64,000 nt of DNA from Sphingopyxis sp. 113P3 (GCF_001278035.1 NZ_CP009452.1:2141501-2205500); one strand, 5' to 3'. Shown: positions 1 to 7,473, counted from the first letter of the stretch. The notes: generated from the letters alone by a model not told the origin. Translations and numbers: made by a program.

Positions 1-1215
1 GAGAAAAATCTCCTCATAGGTGTTCGCGTGGACGTTCCCGATGCGAAAACGGGTATCGCCCATTTCCGCCAGCATTCGGGCTTCATCGGACGCATACACG
101 TCGCCATCGTAGTTATAGACCACCGCCCCAATGCCGATACCGGCCGGACTCATTAGATCAACATAACCCGGCTGAAAGGGAGTGAGCATCTTCTGCAAGA
201 TCATCGCCGCATAGTGTTCGACGAACGGGAAGCCGCCAAGGTTCAGGTCGATGATATAGTCTAGACCTTCAAAATAGAAATCGAGCCACTTGGTTTCGTT
301 GTATGCGGCATAGGATTTCGTTTTGACGGCAAACCCATACGGGCTGAGCGGTCGCAGGAAGATGCCGTCGAAATCCTGCGCAATGTATTCGTCAATTATG
401 TCGCGCACCCGCGACAGGCTGGCCGCCGTGGTCGTCATCAACGCGCCCACTTGGTCACGGCCCAACGCCATGCGCGCGCGATGAATGCCCGCGATGGCAC
501 GGGCATGAGAGTCGCCGCCTGGGCGCGGCCGGTTTTTGTTGTGCAGATCGGCAGGCCCATCAAGCGACGTGGAAATCAGGACTTGATGGCGGGCCGCCAG
601 CGCCAGCGCTCGGTCATCTAAGACGGCAAGGTTGGTTGCCAACACGAACGCCAGATCGCGCTGTTCGTGTTCGTTCCGCCGTTTGGCTTCCTCAATGATA
701 AACTCGACCAGATCGAGGTTCAGCAACGACTCACCGCCCTGAAACTCAATCTTGATGGCGGGCGATGGCGAACGAAACACGAGATCAAGGCTCTTGAGCG
801 CCGTTTCCCGTGTTATATCGAACTCGCGGCGATCATCGTTGGCGCGAGACACTTGGCAGTATGGGCAGGAGTGTTCGCAGCGAAGCGTCACCACAAAGAT
901 GTGCAGGCCGGTAAAGTTGGCCAGCGGGCTTAGCTTGGTGCGGACTTTGAGGGCCAAGAGATCGAGCGCAACGTCAGAGTCGCCGTCTATCAGGAAATGC
1001 TTGGACTTTAGCTCATTGTATAATTCGTCCTGATACGAAAGCTGCCCATCGGCAAAGGCACGCAGGGACTTACGTTCCGTAATGACGAACTCGCCAACGA
1101 GATTGGTCAACACATAGCGATCACCTGAAAGCGGCATAAACCGATAGGGCAACGGCTGGTAGCCACCAGCCGCCATCGGCTTCTCATATTCGGCAAGGGT
1201 AAGGAACTTAGCCAT
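1..1215 (-). CDS. hxsB: His-Xaa-Ser system radical SAM maturase HxsB (partial, 3' end outside window)
   Basis: This frame is open from the ATG at 1215 to the window edge, giving 405 codons with no stop; the C-terminus is missing. The radical-SAM cluster motif CEHSCPYC (C113, C117, C120) is visible, followed by the FQGGES motif (GGE at 160-162). In the Hxs family HxsB is one of two radical-SAM enzymes thought to modify the repeat peptide HxsA, using a 4Fe-4S cluster and S-adenosylmethionine; the chemistry is not something I can read here. The start overlaps the hxsD stop by 8 bases, so the genes are co-transcribed and probably translationally coupled. The second maturase, hxsC, is expected just to the left, outside the window. 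The family assignment rests on the SAM motifs combined with the hxsA-hxsD context. Confidence 0.9.
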   Translation of the reverse strand, partial: MAKFLTLAEYEKPMAAGGYQPLPYRFMPLSGDRYVLTNLVGEFVITERKSLRAFADGQLSYQDELYNELKSKHFLIDGDSDVALDLLALKVRTKLSPLANFTGLHIFVVTLRCEHSCPYCQVSRANDDRREFDITRETALKSLDLVFRSPSPAIKIEFQGGESLLNLDLVEFIIEEAKRRNEHEQRDLAFVLATNLAVLDDRALALAARHQVLISTSLDGPADLHNKNRPRPGGDSHARAIAGIHRARMALGRDQVGALMTTTAASLSRVRDIIDEYIAQDFDGIFLRPLSPYGFAVKTKSYAAYNETKWLDFYFEGLDYIIDLNLGGFPFVEHYAAMILQKMLTPFQPGYVDLMSPAGIGIGAVVYNYDGDVYASDEARMLAEMGDTRFRIGNVHANTYEEIFL

Positions 1216-1504
1216 TTTGGGATAGGTGCGAGAACGCCAGCCCAAGGATCATATTGCGCAGCGGCTCGGTCTTGGCTTCGACTTCAAGCCGCAAGTCTTG
1301 GTCGAGCACTTCGCGCTGAAAGTCGCGCACAAGCTGCGCCACGTCCTCACCTGACGCTGGCTCAATCGTGCAGCGCACTTCGGCATCACTCGGATCAATG
1401 GAAATGGTCCCTCGCGCCATGAGGGCGTAGGCAGCCCGCTTAATCGCTTCAAGCGAGTATAGACCGGCCGCAAACGCGACCGTCGCACCCCCAACCTGAC
1501 TCAC
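1208..1504 (-). CDS. hxsD: His-Xaa-Ser system protein HxsD
   Basis: A 98-residue soluble protein between hxsA and hxsB. It has the family's typical size and a segment around residues 58-73 (VRDFQREVLDQDLR) that resembles the conserved LLNDYxLRE-type signature of HxsD. Its role is unknown; small partner proteins of radical-SAM maturases often guide the substrate peptide, but that is inference. The stop codon overlaps the hxsB start by 8 bases and the gene begins 33 bases after the hxsA stop, so hxsA, hxsD and hxsB form one leftward operon. No signal peptide or membrane segment is visible. Confidence 0.85.
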   Translation of the reverse strand: MSQVGGATVAFAAGLYSLEAIKRAAYALMARGTISIDPSDAEVRCTIEPASGEDVAQLVRDFQREVLDQDLRLEVEAKTEPLRNMILGLAFSHLSQNG

Positions 1505-1537
1505 ATTCCCCCCTAACCGGCGGACGAACCGCCGTTG

Positions 1538-1810
1538 TTAATACGAACTGGAGTAATGCGAGCGATGGCTCGAATGGGACGAGTGCGAACTATGCGACGA
1601 GTGCGAGCGATGAGAAGAATGGGCTGCAAAATGAACAGCCGCGTCGCTGGCGCGATCAATCGTCAGGTCAGCACCGGCAAGCGGTTCGGCAGATGCAATG
1701 CTGGCCGCCGTCTTTTCCGAGACAAGCTCAGGAACCGCAGCTTGCGCCTGCGCGGAACCGAGTAGCGCTGCTACGGATACAGCTAACGGCTTTAGAAACT
1801 TGCGATTCAT
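1538..1810 (-). CDS. hxsA: His-Xaa-Ser repeat peptide HxsA (radical SAM substrate)
   Basis: A 90-residue precursor. Residues 1-25 form a signal-peptide-like stretch (basic MNRKFLK, then a hydrophobic core ending AQAQA). Residues 26-63 are a spacer. Residues 64-87 are eight uninterrupted His-Xaa-Ser triplets (HSS, HRS, HSS x4, HRS, HYS), followed by a terminal SSY. This composition defines HxsA, the proposed target of the HxsB and HxsC radical-SAM enzymes. The presence of an export signal suggests that the modified peptide acts outside the cytoplasm; its function is not established. It is the first gene of the leftward hxs operon, with 288 bases separating its start from the divergent fic start. 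Confidence 0.92.
   Translation of the reverse strand: MNRKFLKPLAVSVAALLGSAQAQAAVPELVSEKTAASIASAEPLAGADLTIDRASDAAVHFAAHSSHRSHSSHSSHSSHSSHRSHYSSSY
1550..1621 (-). repeat. Coding repeat of eight His-Xaa-Ser triplets
   Basis: Nine-base units encode the eight HxS triplets of HxsA. At the DNA level the run reads on the + strand as degenerate copies of a gag/cga/tgg pattern. Such arrays expand and contract by slippage, so triplet number probably varies between strains. Confidence 0.85.
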
Positions 1811-2026
1811 CCACTACCCCCTCTTACTCAACCACTTTGCGCGCCCCACTTGTTCACGCGCCAGATCAATCGGATACCACGACAATCGCGCAAAATAGTT
1901 ATTAAAAAGTATCAGGAAAGCAGTCGAGAGTCCATGCTTGTGGAGGCATGGGGGCGTATCACGGCGACACAACTAGCGATGACGATGGAGCGATGTGAGA
2001 TTCCTGCTCGTGAACGCCCCTACCGA

Positions 2027-2090
2027 ATCGGATGGAAATGGATGGATAATTGGTTTATCCCGCCACAGGCATCGGATGGAAATGGATGGA
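2027..2090. repeat. Two perfect 20-bp direct repeats upstream of fic
   Basis: The sequence atcggatggaaatggatgga occurs at 2027-2046 and again at 2071-2090, 44 bases apart start to start. The second copy ends 8 bases before the fic ATG and supplies the GGATGGA ribosome-binding region. 44 bases is about four helical turns, so the pair could be an operator read on one DNA face, or simply a small duplication. Confidence 0.75.
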
Positions 2091-2098
2091 ACAATAGC

Positions 2099-3151
2099 AT
2101 GGCGCTCGAAATTTCAACGCTTCGCATCACCCCCGCAATCCTGTCTTTGATCGCCGAGATTGACGAGTTCAAGGGGGCGTGGCGCGCGTTGGGACGGATC
2201 GCGCCGGAACGGCTCTCCAATTTGCGACATGTAGCTACCATCGAAAGCATAGGTTCTTCCACCCGCATCGAGGGTGCGAGACTCAGTGATCGCGACGTGG
2301 AGAAGCTGCTGGCGAATTTGCGTATCGGCTCGTTCGCCACACGCGATGAGCAGGAGGTGGCGGGCTATGCCAAGGCGATGGACACGATATTCGGGGCCTA
2401 TGATTCGATACCGCTGACCGAAAATCATATCCGGCAACTTCACCGCGACCTTCTGGCCCATTCGGCAAAGGATGAGCGGCATCGCGGGTCATACAAGACC
2501 TTGGCGAACCACGTGGAAGCCTTCGATGAGGACGGGAAAAGCCTAGGCGTCATATTCGAGACGGCCACGCCGTTCGACACGCCCCGCCGGATGGCGGAAC
2601 TGCTGGAATGGACGGCCGAGCGGGAGAAGGACAAGAGCCTTCACCCGCTGCTGGTGATCGGAATCTTTGTCGTGGTGTTTCTCGCCATCCATCCCTTTCA
2701 GGACGGCAATGGCCGTCTTTCCCGTATCCTGACCACGCTGATGCTTATGCGCGCCGGATATGCCTATGTGCCCTACAGTTCGCTGGAAAGCGTGATCGAG
2801 CAGAACAAGGACGGCTATTACCTGTCGTTGCGGCGCACCCAAGGCACCATCGCAACCGCCGACCCCGACTGGAATCCGTGGCTGGAATTCTTCCTGCGGG
2901 CATTGCAGCGCCAGAAGCAGCGGCTTGAAAAGAAGATGGAGCGCGAGCGGATCATTCTTGCCGATCTTCCCGAACTGTCCGTCCTGATCCTCGAACTGGC
3001 GCGCGAGCATGGCCGCATCACCGTGGCAGAGGCGGCGCGTGCAAGCGGCGCGAGCCGCCACACCGTCAAGGACCATCTCAAATCGCTTGTCGAGCAGGGC
3101 CATCTAGCCTTGCACGGTGCCGGGAGGGGCGCTTGGTATGGCCTTGCATGA
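2099..3151 (+). CDS. Fic-family protein with C-terminal winged helix (putative AMPylase)
   Basis: A 350-residue Fic protein. Fic domains usually transfer AMP from ATP to a hydroxyl side chain of a target protein. The catalytic loop HPFQDGNGRLSR (H198 to R209) matches the canonical HPFxxGNGRxxR. The N-terminal segment contains STRIEG (54-59), matching the inhibitory motif [S/T]xxxE[G/N] with E58, so this is an autoinhibited class II Fic. The last 70 residues look like a winged helix-turn-helix (AAARASGASRHTVKDHL region), a common DNA-binding addition. The ATG at 2099 is chosen because earlier in-frame starts read through the 20-bp direct repeat into low-complexity, non-conserved residues. Divergent from hxsA; whether they are functionally linked is unknown. 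Confidence 0.9.
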   Translation: MALEISTLRITPAILSLIAEIDEFKGAWRALGRIAPERLSNLRHVATIESIGSSTRIEGARLSDRDVEKLLANLRIGSFATRDEQEVAGYAKAMDTIFGAYDSIPLTENHIRQLHRDLLAHSAKDERHRGSYKTLANHVEAFDEDGKSLGVIFETATPFDTPRRMAELLEWTAEREKDKSLHPLLVIGIFVVVFLAIHPFQDGNGRLSRILTTLMLMRAGYAYVPYSSLESVIEQNKDGYYLSLRRTQGTIATADPDWNPWLEFFLRALQRQKQRLEKKMERERIILADLPELSVLILELAREHGRITVAEAARASGASRHTVKDHLKSLVEQGHLALHGAGRGAWYGLA

Positions 3152-3438
3152 CCACAACGCTTGGCTGCTGCAATTTTTTGTGACTTAAGGGGCGATGTTT
3201 GCAACTTTTTGGGGTTTAAGGCCGTCGCGCCTGCCTGACTATTGACCCATTGCACCGATCCACCGAAGGTGAATTGCCGTGCAAATGCAGGCAAAAAATC
3301 CGGCATGGTTTGGCTGTCGATTTGCCGAGTGTGGGAGCAGGTGTGGGAGCAAAATCTGACCTATTTACACAAAAGTATAAGAAACAAAACGATTTTTATG
3401 GAGGTTCTACAGCCTCCGTCTCCGCCAACATCTCAATT

Positions 3439-3484
3439 GTCCAGCCCGGACACATGGGTAACGTTTCGTACCGGAGACATGGGT
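3439..3484. repeat. Probable terminal sequence of a lost IS481/IS3-like element
   Basis: The stretch begins TGTCCAGCCCGG and carries two near-identical 14-mers, ccggacacatgggt (3446-3459) and ccggagacatgggt (3471-3484), 25 bases apart. Repeated ACATGGGT units at an end that starts TGT are typical of transposase binding sites in IS481-like elements. No matching transposase is present, so this would be a truncated remnant. Confidence 0.45.
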
Positions 3485-3529
3485 CGTCTTGTCTTATGAC
3501 TTTTCTGGCGGTTGTGGGCATTAAGGGCT

Positions 3530-3561
3530 GCCCGATCCGGGGTGGCCACCCCGGATCGGGC
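3530..3561. repeat. Perfect 32-bp palindrome (16+16, no loop)
   Basis: The left arm gcccgatccggggtgg is followed directly by its exact reverse complement. As RNA it would fold into a strong GC hairpin. It lies 134 bases upstream of the IS110-family start, so it may belong to the element's non-coding RNA or be a REP-like target into which the element inserted. Confidence 0.7.
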
Positions 3562-3694
3562 GGAAGGGGATGGATCGAAGTTGTCTCGGTCGTGGAGGAC
3601 CGTCGATTAGTGTGATCACCCCTTTCTTTTCCACCAGACCTGGACGGAAACCAGGGCTTCGGGCCCGGATGACAAGAGTAGGACAGCGGAAAAG

Positions 3695-4636
3695 ATGGAC
3701 AATCCCATACCCCAAACCATCGGCATCGACATCTCAAAAGCGACCCTTGATGTATATGCCCATCCTGCAGGCTGCGAGCGGCAATTCACCAATACCGCCA
3801 AAGGCCACAGGGAGCTGATAGATTGGCTCGGGCAATGGCAGATCGATCGGATCGCCTATGAGGCTACTGGCGCATACCACCGACAGCTCGAGCAGGCTTT
3901 ATCGGACCTGCCATGCGTCAAGCTCAACCCGGCTCGCGCACGGCGGTTCGCCCAAGCGATAGGCACTCTCGCCAAGACGGATAAGATTGATGCGGTGATT
4001 CTGGCCCGTATGGCGACGACGCTCCAGCCTCCCGTACGCCCGGCAAATACGCCCAAGCAAGCCAAGCTCGCCGAATTGATCAGCGCTCGCGATGGCTTGG
4101 TCCGTGATAAGATCGCGCTTCAAAATCAAGCGAAGAACCTGACGCTACCTCTCCTCAAGCGTCAGCACAAAAAGCGCCTGGATCAGATTGAGCAGCATAT
4201 CAAACAGGTCGATGTCGAGCTTGCGACGATCATTGCTGCTGACGCAGAGTTGGCGCGGCGGCACGAAATCATCTCCAGTATTGCCGGGGTAGGCACACGT
4301 ACCGCCGACCAGTTGGTCGCAACCATGCCAGAGCTAGGAGCACTGGATCCTAAACAAGTCGCTTCCCTTGCAGGCCTGGCTCCCGTCGCCCGTCAATCGG
4401 GGCAATGGAAAGGGCGCAGTTTTATTCAAGGGGGACGGGCCAATGTAAGACGTGCGCTTTACATGCCGGCCCTCGTTGCCGCCCGCTACAATCCAGATCT
4501 CAAAGCAAAATATCAAAGCCTCATCGCGTCCGGAAAACCGGCAAAGGTCGCTGTGGTCACACTTATGCGCAAGCTCATCGTCATGGTCAACGCGCTGATT
4601 AAAGCCGACCGCCTATGGGTTGAAAAACGGGCTTGA
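3695..4636 (+). CDS. IS110-family transposase (DEDD recombinase), copy 1
   Basis: A 313-residue recombinase. The N-terminal RuvC-like DEDD domain shows IGIDISKATLDVY (first Asp), YEATGAYH (Glu) and KTDKIDAVILARMA (paired Asp). The C-terminal Tnp_20 domain starts near residue 190 with SIAGVGTRTADQLVATMPELG and continues through a glycine-rich segment (GRSFIQGGRANVRRALYM). IS110 elements move as circular intermediates guided by a structured RNA encoded in a non-coding end, and leave no long inverted repeats, so the element's borders cannot be set by eye. The length is slightly short but within the family's range. It is convergent with a second, clearly different IS110-family gene. Confidence 0.92.
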   Translation: MDNPIPQTIGIDISKATLDVYAHPAGCERQFTNTAKGHRELIDWLGQWQIDRIAYEATGAYHRQLEQALSDLPCVKLNPARARRFAQAIGTLAKTDKIDAVILARMATTLQPPVRPANTPKQAKLAELISARDGLVRDKIALQNQAKNLTLPLLKRQHKKRLDQIEQHIKQVDVELATIIAADAELARRHEIISSIAGVGTRTADQLVATMPELGALDPKQVASLAGLAPVARQSGQWKGRSFIQGGRANVRRALYMPALVAARYNPDLKAKYQSLIASGKPAKVAVVTLMRKLIVMVNALIKADRLWVEKRA

Positions 4637-4895
4637 TCACAACGGAAACTAATTGCGGACACCTTTCGCGGTCTCTTTTTCCATTTTCGAAGCCTAATGC
4701 CTGCCTTGCCGGTTGCAGGGTCGTCTTCGCGGTCGACATGAGTCGCCGCATGATGGAGCTTCGCGGGGTGAGCCTTCCAATGTTACACGCGCACTCGGCT
4801 GAGCCAGCGGTGCATCCCATGTCTCGGAATGGCTCTGCCCACGCCCCGGCAGGGAGGCGCCCAGGCGACCCAAGGAGCGAGCGCCCGGGACGACT

Positions 4896-5921
4896 TTACT
4901 GCGCGGCTGGTGCACTCCTTTCGAAAAGCGTTCCTGACTTGAGCATCGCATGCATGGTGACGGCGAGCTTGCGCGCCAGTGCGACGGCGGCTCGCTTGAA
5001 GCCGATCCGTTCCTTGAGCTGAAGTCCCCAAGTTCGCAGCCGGTTGTCGGCGGTGCTTCGCGTCAGCATCACGGTTGCCGCCTCATAGAGCAGCCCGCGC
5101 ACATAGCTGTCGCCCCGCCGCGAGATGTGCCCGTCATAGTCGACCTCGCCCGACTGGTAGCGCCGCGTCGTCAGCCCCAGCCAGGCGCCGACGGATCGTG
5201 ATTTCCTGAAGTTCCCGGGGTCCTCGATCGCCGTGGCAAACGCCGTCGCAGTCACGGCGCCCACCCCTGGAATCGACATCAGGATCTGGCACGCCTCGCT
5301 CTTGCGCGCGGCCGTAACGAGCTGCTCGCCCAGCTCTGCTGCGCGCTGGCGGGCCGCACGCCAGACCTCGAGCAGCGGCCGCACGATCGACGCTACTTCC
5401 TGCTGGTCGATGAGACGCTCCTGGACATGTCTCTCGAACCGGCTGCCCTTGCCGGCTGGGACAACGAGACCGAAGGTCTTCATCAGCCCGCGGATCTGGT
5501 TGGAGAGTTCGGTCGTGATCCTGAGCAGTCGCATGCGCGCGGCGATCAGCGTCCGCGTTTGCATACTGTCAAAGCCCTTTACGCGCACTTCGCGGAAGAA
5601 GCCCACTTCGGCGAGCTGCGCCAGGCCATCGGCGTCGTTGGCGTCGGTCTTGTTGGCTGCCATATCCAGTGCCGCCTTCGCATGACGCGCATCGACGCAG
5701 ATCGCCGGCAGACCCTCCTGCCTCAGTGCATGATAGAACCACACCGACAAAGGTCCGGTCTCGAACACGACCCGCTTTGCGCCAGGCGCATGCTTGCGGA
5801 TCAACTCGGCGATCAGCTTCGGGTCTGAAGGGCACTTTCCGCGCCAGATCCGCTCCCCCGCCCGGCGAATGGAAACGGCAGTGTCTTTCATCGAAACGTC
5901 AAGGCCAATATACTCGTCCAT
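4896..5921 (-). CDS. IS110-family transposase (DEDD recombinase), copy 2
   Basis: A 341-residue recombinase. DEDD-domain motifs are YIGLDVSMKDTAV, VFETGPLSVWF and KTDANDADGLAQLA. The Tnp_20 domain begins near residue 220 with ILMSIPGVGAVTATAFATAI and runs through SVGAWLGLTTRRYQSG. Its sequence differs widely from the neighbouring copy, so the two are separate arrivals and not a duplication. It appears intact. The leftward transcript starts beside a paired leader (5922-5993). Just beyond lies the N-terminal half of a membrane-protein gene with no continuation, suggesting that this insertion truncated it. The 259 bases between the two transposase genes (4637-4895) hold no other gene that I can support. 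Confidence 0.92.
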   Translation of the reverse strand: MDEYIGLDVSMKDTAVSIRRAGERIWRGKCPSDPKLIAELIRKHAPGAKRVVFETGPLSVWFYHALRQEGLPAICVDARHAKAALDMAANKTDANDADGLAQLAEVGFFREVRVKGFDSMQTRTLIAARMRLLRITTELSNQIRGLMKTFGLVVPAGKGSRFERHVQERLIDQQEVASIVRPLLEVWRAARQRAAELGEQLVTAARKSEACQILMSIPGVGAVTATAFATAIEDPGNFRKSRSVGAWLGLTTRRYQSGEVDYDGHISRRGDSYVRGLLYEAATVMLTRSTADNRLRTWGLQLKERIGFKRAAVALARKLAVTMHAMLKSGTLFERSAPAAQ

Positions 5922-5993
5922 GGCTGTTCTCCGTTGATGTTGGGCCCGGCGTCTGATCGTGAGCCCGTACTTCCATCATACTGGGGAACAGCC
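5922..5993 (-). ncRNA. Paired leader of IS110 copy 2 (possible bridge-RNA segment)
   Basis: On the - strand, GGCTGTTC (5993-5986) pairs perfectly with GAACAGCC (5929-5922), closing a 56-base loop directly against the transposase ATG. IS110 elements encode a guide RNA in the non-coding end next to the recombinase, and this is a candidate part of it. Its extent and function are not shown by the sequence. Confidence 0.3.
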
Positions 5994-6055
5994 ACTCCTG
6001 GCATCACCGCGCGAACCACTAAACCCGCAATTACACCATGTTACAACCTCGCGCC

Positions 6056-6503
6056 GAACGGGTTGTCGAGGGAGCGCAAGGCTGATTAGCCCAGCGTTCG
6101 TCCATGACCTTGCCCAGTCGAGTGTCATCGGGACCCCGAGTAGGCGGCCGAAGAACGCGATCTCCACCGGTAGCGGCAGGTTGATTACGAGCGTCCCAAG
6201 AAGAACCGAGGGCCACCAGTCCCGCGGGGAGCGCACGCGCCATGCGAACCAGCCGATCCACAAGAGCAGGTTGGTCCCAATGAGCAGCGACCAGAATGCG
6301 AGCCGTTTCGGGAGGGGAAGGTCGAGTGTTGCAAAGGCGCCTGACGTCGTCATCAGCAAGATCGCCGCCGCGCCGCCCGCGAAATAGATCGGAAGACCCG
6401 GAAGGTTGCGTGCGCGGTTCACGAAGCCAAGGACCCGGTTCGCGAAAATGCGATTGCCGACCCTACCCTGTTGTTTTTCCCTGAAGCGCGCACCCTCATT
6501 CAT
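6056..6503 (-). pseudogene. Truncated membrane protein, probably the N-terminal half of a LytTR-type regulator
   Basis: From an ATG at 6503 the - strand encodes about 150 residues with three or four hydrophobic segments (YFAGGAAAILLMTTSGAF; LAFWSLLIGTNLLLWIGWFAW; WWPSVLLGTLVINLPLPVEIAFF). This pattern resembles the membrane region of sphingomonad LytTR-domain regulators. The expected DNA-binding domain is absent: the frame runs into the non-coding end of IS110 copy 2 near 6050 and does not resume on the other side in this window. The breakpoint is approximate. It is divergent from the small exported protein at 6540, with only 36 bases between starts. Confidence 0.5.
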
Positions 6504-6539
6504 GAGGGCCTCATGACATTGCAAGAGAAGAGGAACAAG

Positions 6540-7115
6540 ATGAGACGCCTTATCCCTGCATCGATCGCCATGCTCTTGATTGCGCCAATTCCGGCCAGCG
6601 CTGTGGCTGGACCGGAGAGTTCTGCTGCCCGGATCGCGGCGGAGCGGGAGGCGATGCGAAAATTTTCCTGGATGGACGGCGAGTGGCGCGGCGTCGCAGT
6701 GACACAAACGCCTGCGGGCGAGCAACGCATTACTCATACCGAGCGCGTGGGTTCTACGCTTGATGGTTCGGTGCGCCTGATAGAGGGGCGCAGCTACCGG
6801 GCCGATGGCTCGACCGCATTTCATGCCCTCGCTATGCTGAGCTTTGACCCCGATACCAGATCCTATCGACTGACAAGCCATGCCGAGGGGCGGTACGGAA
6901 GCTTCCCCCTTGTCCCTACAGCGTCGGGCTATAGCTGGGAAATAGCCTCGGGGCCCGTCACGATCCGCTACACCGCCACATTTCAGGACGGGGTGTGGAC
7001 CGAGACTGGCGTGCGTGTGGTGGGAGCTGGCTCCCCGACGCCCTTCTTCCGCATGGAATTGAAGCGTATCGGGGACAGCAGCTGGCCGGAAGGCGGCGGC
7101 GTCAAGCCCCTCTAG
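6540..7115 (+). CDS. Exported protein of unknown function (DUF1579-like fold suspected)
   Basis: A 191-residue protein. The ATG at 6540 follows a purine-rich GAGAAGAGG site and gives a clear signal peptide (MRRLIPASIAMLLIAPIPASAVA). The mature part has a WMDGEWRG motif and alternating beta-strand pattern (RITHTERVGSTLDGSVRLIEGRSY; LSFDPDTRSYRL) seen in lipocalin-like or DUF1579-type proteins that assess 'lack of activity' phenotypes in annotation, but no catalytic residues stand out. It probably acts in the periplasm. Earlier ATGs (6513) would bury the signal peptide. I do not recognise a specific function. Confidence 0.75.
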   Translation: MRRLIPASIAMLLIAPIPASAVAGPESSAARIAAEREAMRKFSWMDGEWRGVAVTQTPAGEQRITHTERVGSTLDGSVRLIEGRSYRADGSTAFHALAMLSFDPDTRSYRLTSHAEGRYGSFPLVPTASGYSWEIASGPVTIRYTATFQDGVWTETGVRVVGAGSPTPFFRMELKRIGDSSWPEGGGVKPL

Positions 7116-7152
7116 CTTGCGGATGCACACTGTTTGCCCAGGCTGAGGGGAG

Positions 7153-7177
7153 GAACTTTCGCCGAAACACGGCGTCT
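7153..7177 (+). promoter_or_regulatory. Candidate EcfG (general stress) promoter
   Basis: GGAAC at 7153-7157, then 16 bases, then CGTC at 7174-7177. This is close to the alphaproteobacterial EcfG consensus GGAAC-N16/17-CGTT, with one mismatch in the -10 element. It is about 100 bases upstream of the small DUF1328 gene, a kind of gene often stress-induced. Confidence 0.4.
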
Positions 7178-7277
7178 CTTCTCCATTGCAACAAGATGAT
7201 CGGGCGGGTCTCCTCGCCGCTCCTGCACGCCATGTGCGGGGAGGATGGAGCACGCTCTCGTGAAAGGGAGAATAGTC

Positions 7278-7448
7278 ATGCTTCGTTGGGCCATAATCTT
7301 TGCCGTCATCGCGCTCATCGCTGCGCTGCTCGGGTTCGGCGGCATCGCCGGCCTGTCGGCCGAATTTGCAAAAATCCTCCTAATCGTCGCAGTCGCCCTC
7401 GTTGTTCTCGGCCTGATCTTTGGTCGCGGCGGACGCCGGGTGCCCTAA
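7278..7448 (+). CDS. DUF1328 family small membrane protein
   Basis: A 56-residue protein. The ATG at 7278 follows a good Shine-Dalgarno (GAAAGGGAG). Two hydrophobic helices ([17 protein letters not shown] and [19 protein letters not shown]) separated by [10 protein letters not shown] are the complete DUF1328/YtjA pattern, ending in a short basic tail. It is an inner-membrane protein of unknown role, commonly linked to general stress. A possible EcfG promoter lies upstream. The following hairpin separates it from the convergent flavoprotein gene. Confidence 0.88.
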   Translation: MLRWAIIFAVIALIAALLGFGGIAGLSAEFAKILLIVAVALVVLGLIFGRGGRRVP

Positions 7449-7473
7449 ATCCCTTATCATCTCTAAGCTTTCC

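Larger units (their letters stand above)
3152..3694. other. Non-coding stretch with IS remnants and structured DNA
   Basis: No convincing gene. The first 240 bases are AT-richer and end (about 3402-3431) in a sequence resembling the 3' end of a tRNA-Ser (stem GGAGG/CCTCC, then ctccgtctccgcca). From 3439 on there is what looks like an IS end, then a perfect palindrome at 3530-3561, then about 130 bases leading into the IS110-family gene. This last part is where IS110 elements encode their guide (bridge) RNA. Confidence 0.5.

Noticed and set aside
1550..1621. CRISPR-like or tandem DNA repeat
   Set aside because: The periodicity is explained by His-Xaa-Ser codons of HxsA; there are no spacers. 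I saw no CRISPR array elsewhere.
1850..2098. A longer Fic protein starting at 1850 or 1934
   Set aside because: The extra residues are translated from the 20-bp direct repeat and promoter region and do not look conserved; a ribosome-binding site sits before ATG 2099.
5976..7253. A 425-codon open frame on the - strand covering 5976-7253
   Set aside because: Most of it lies opposite the exported-protein gene at 6540-7115 and is Arg/His/Ser-rich with no domain. Only the hydrophobic part up to 6503 resembles a real protein, and I kept that as a truncated gene.
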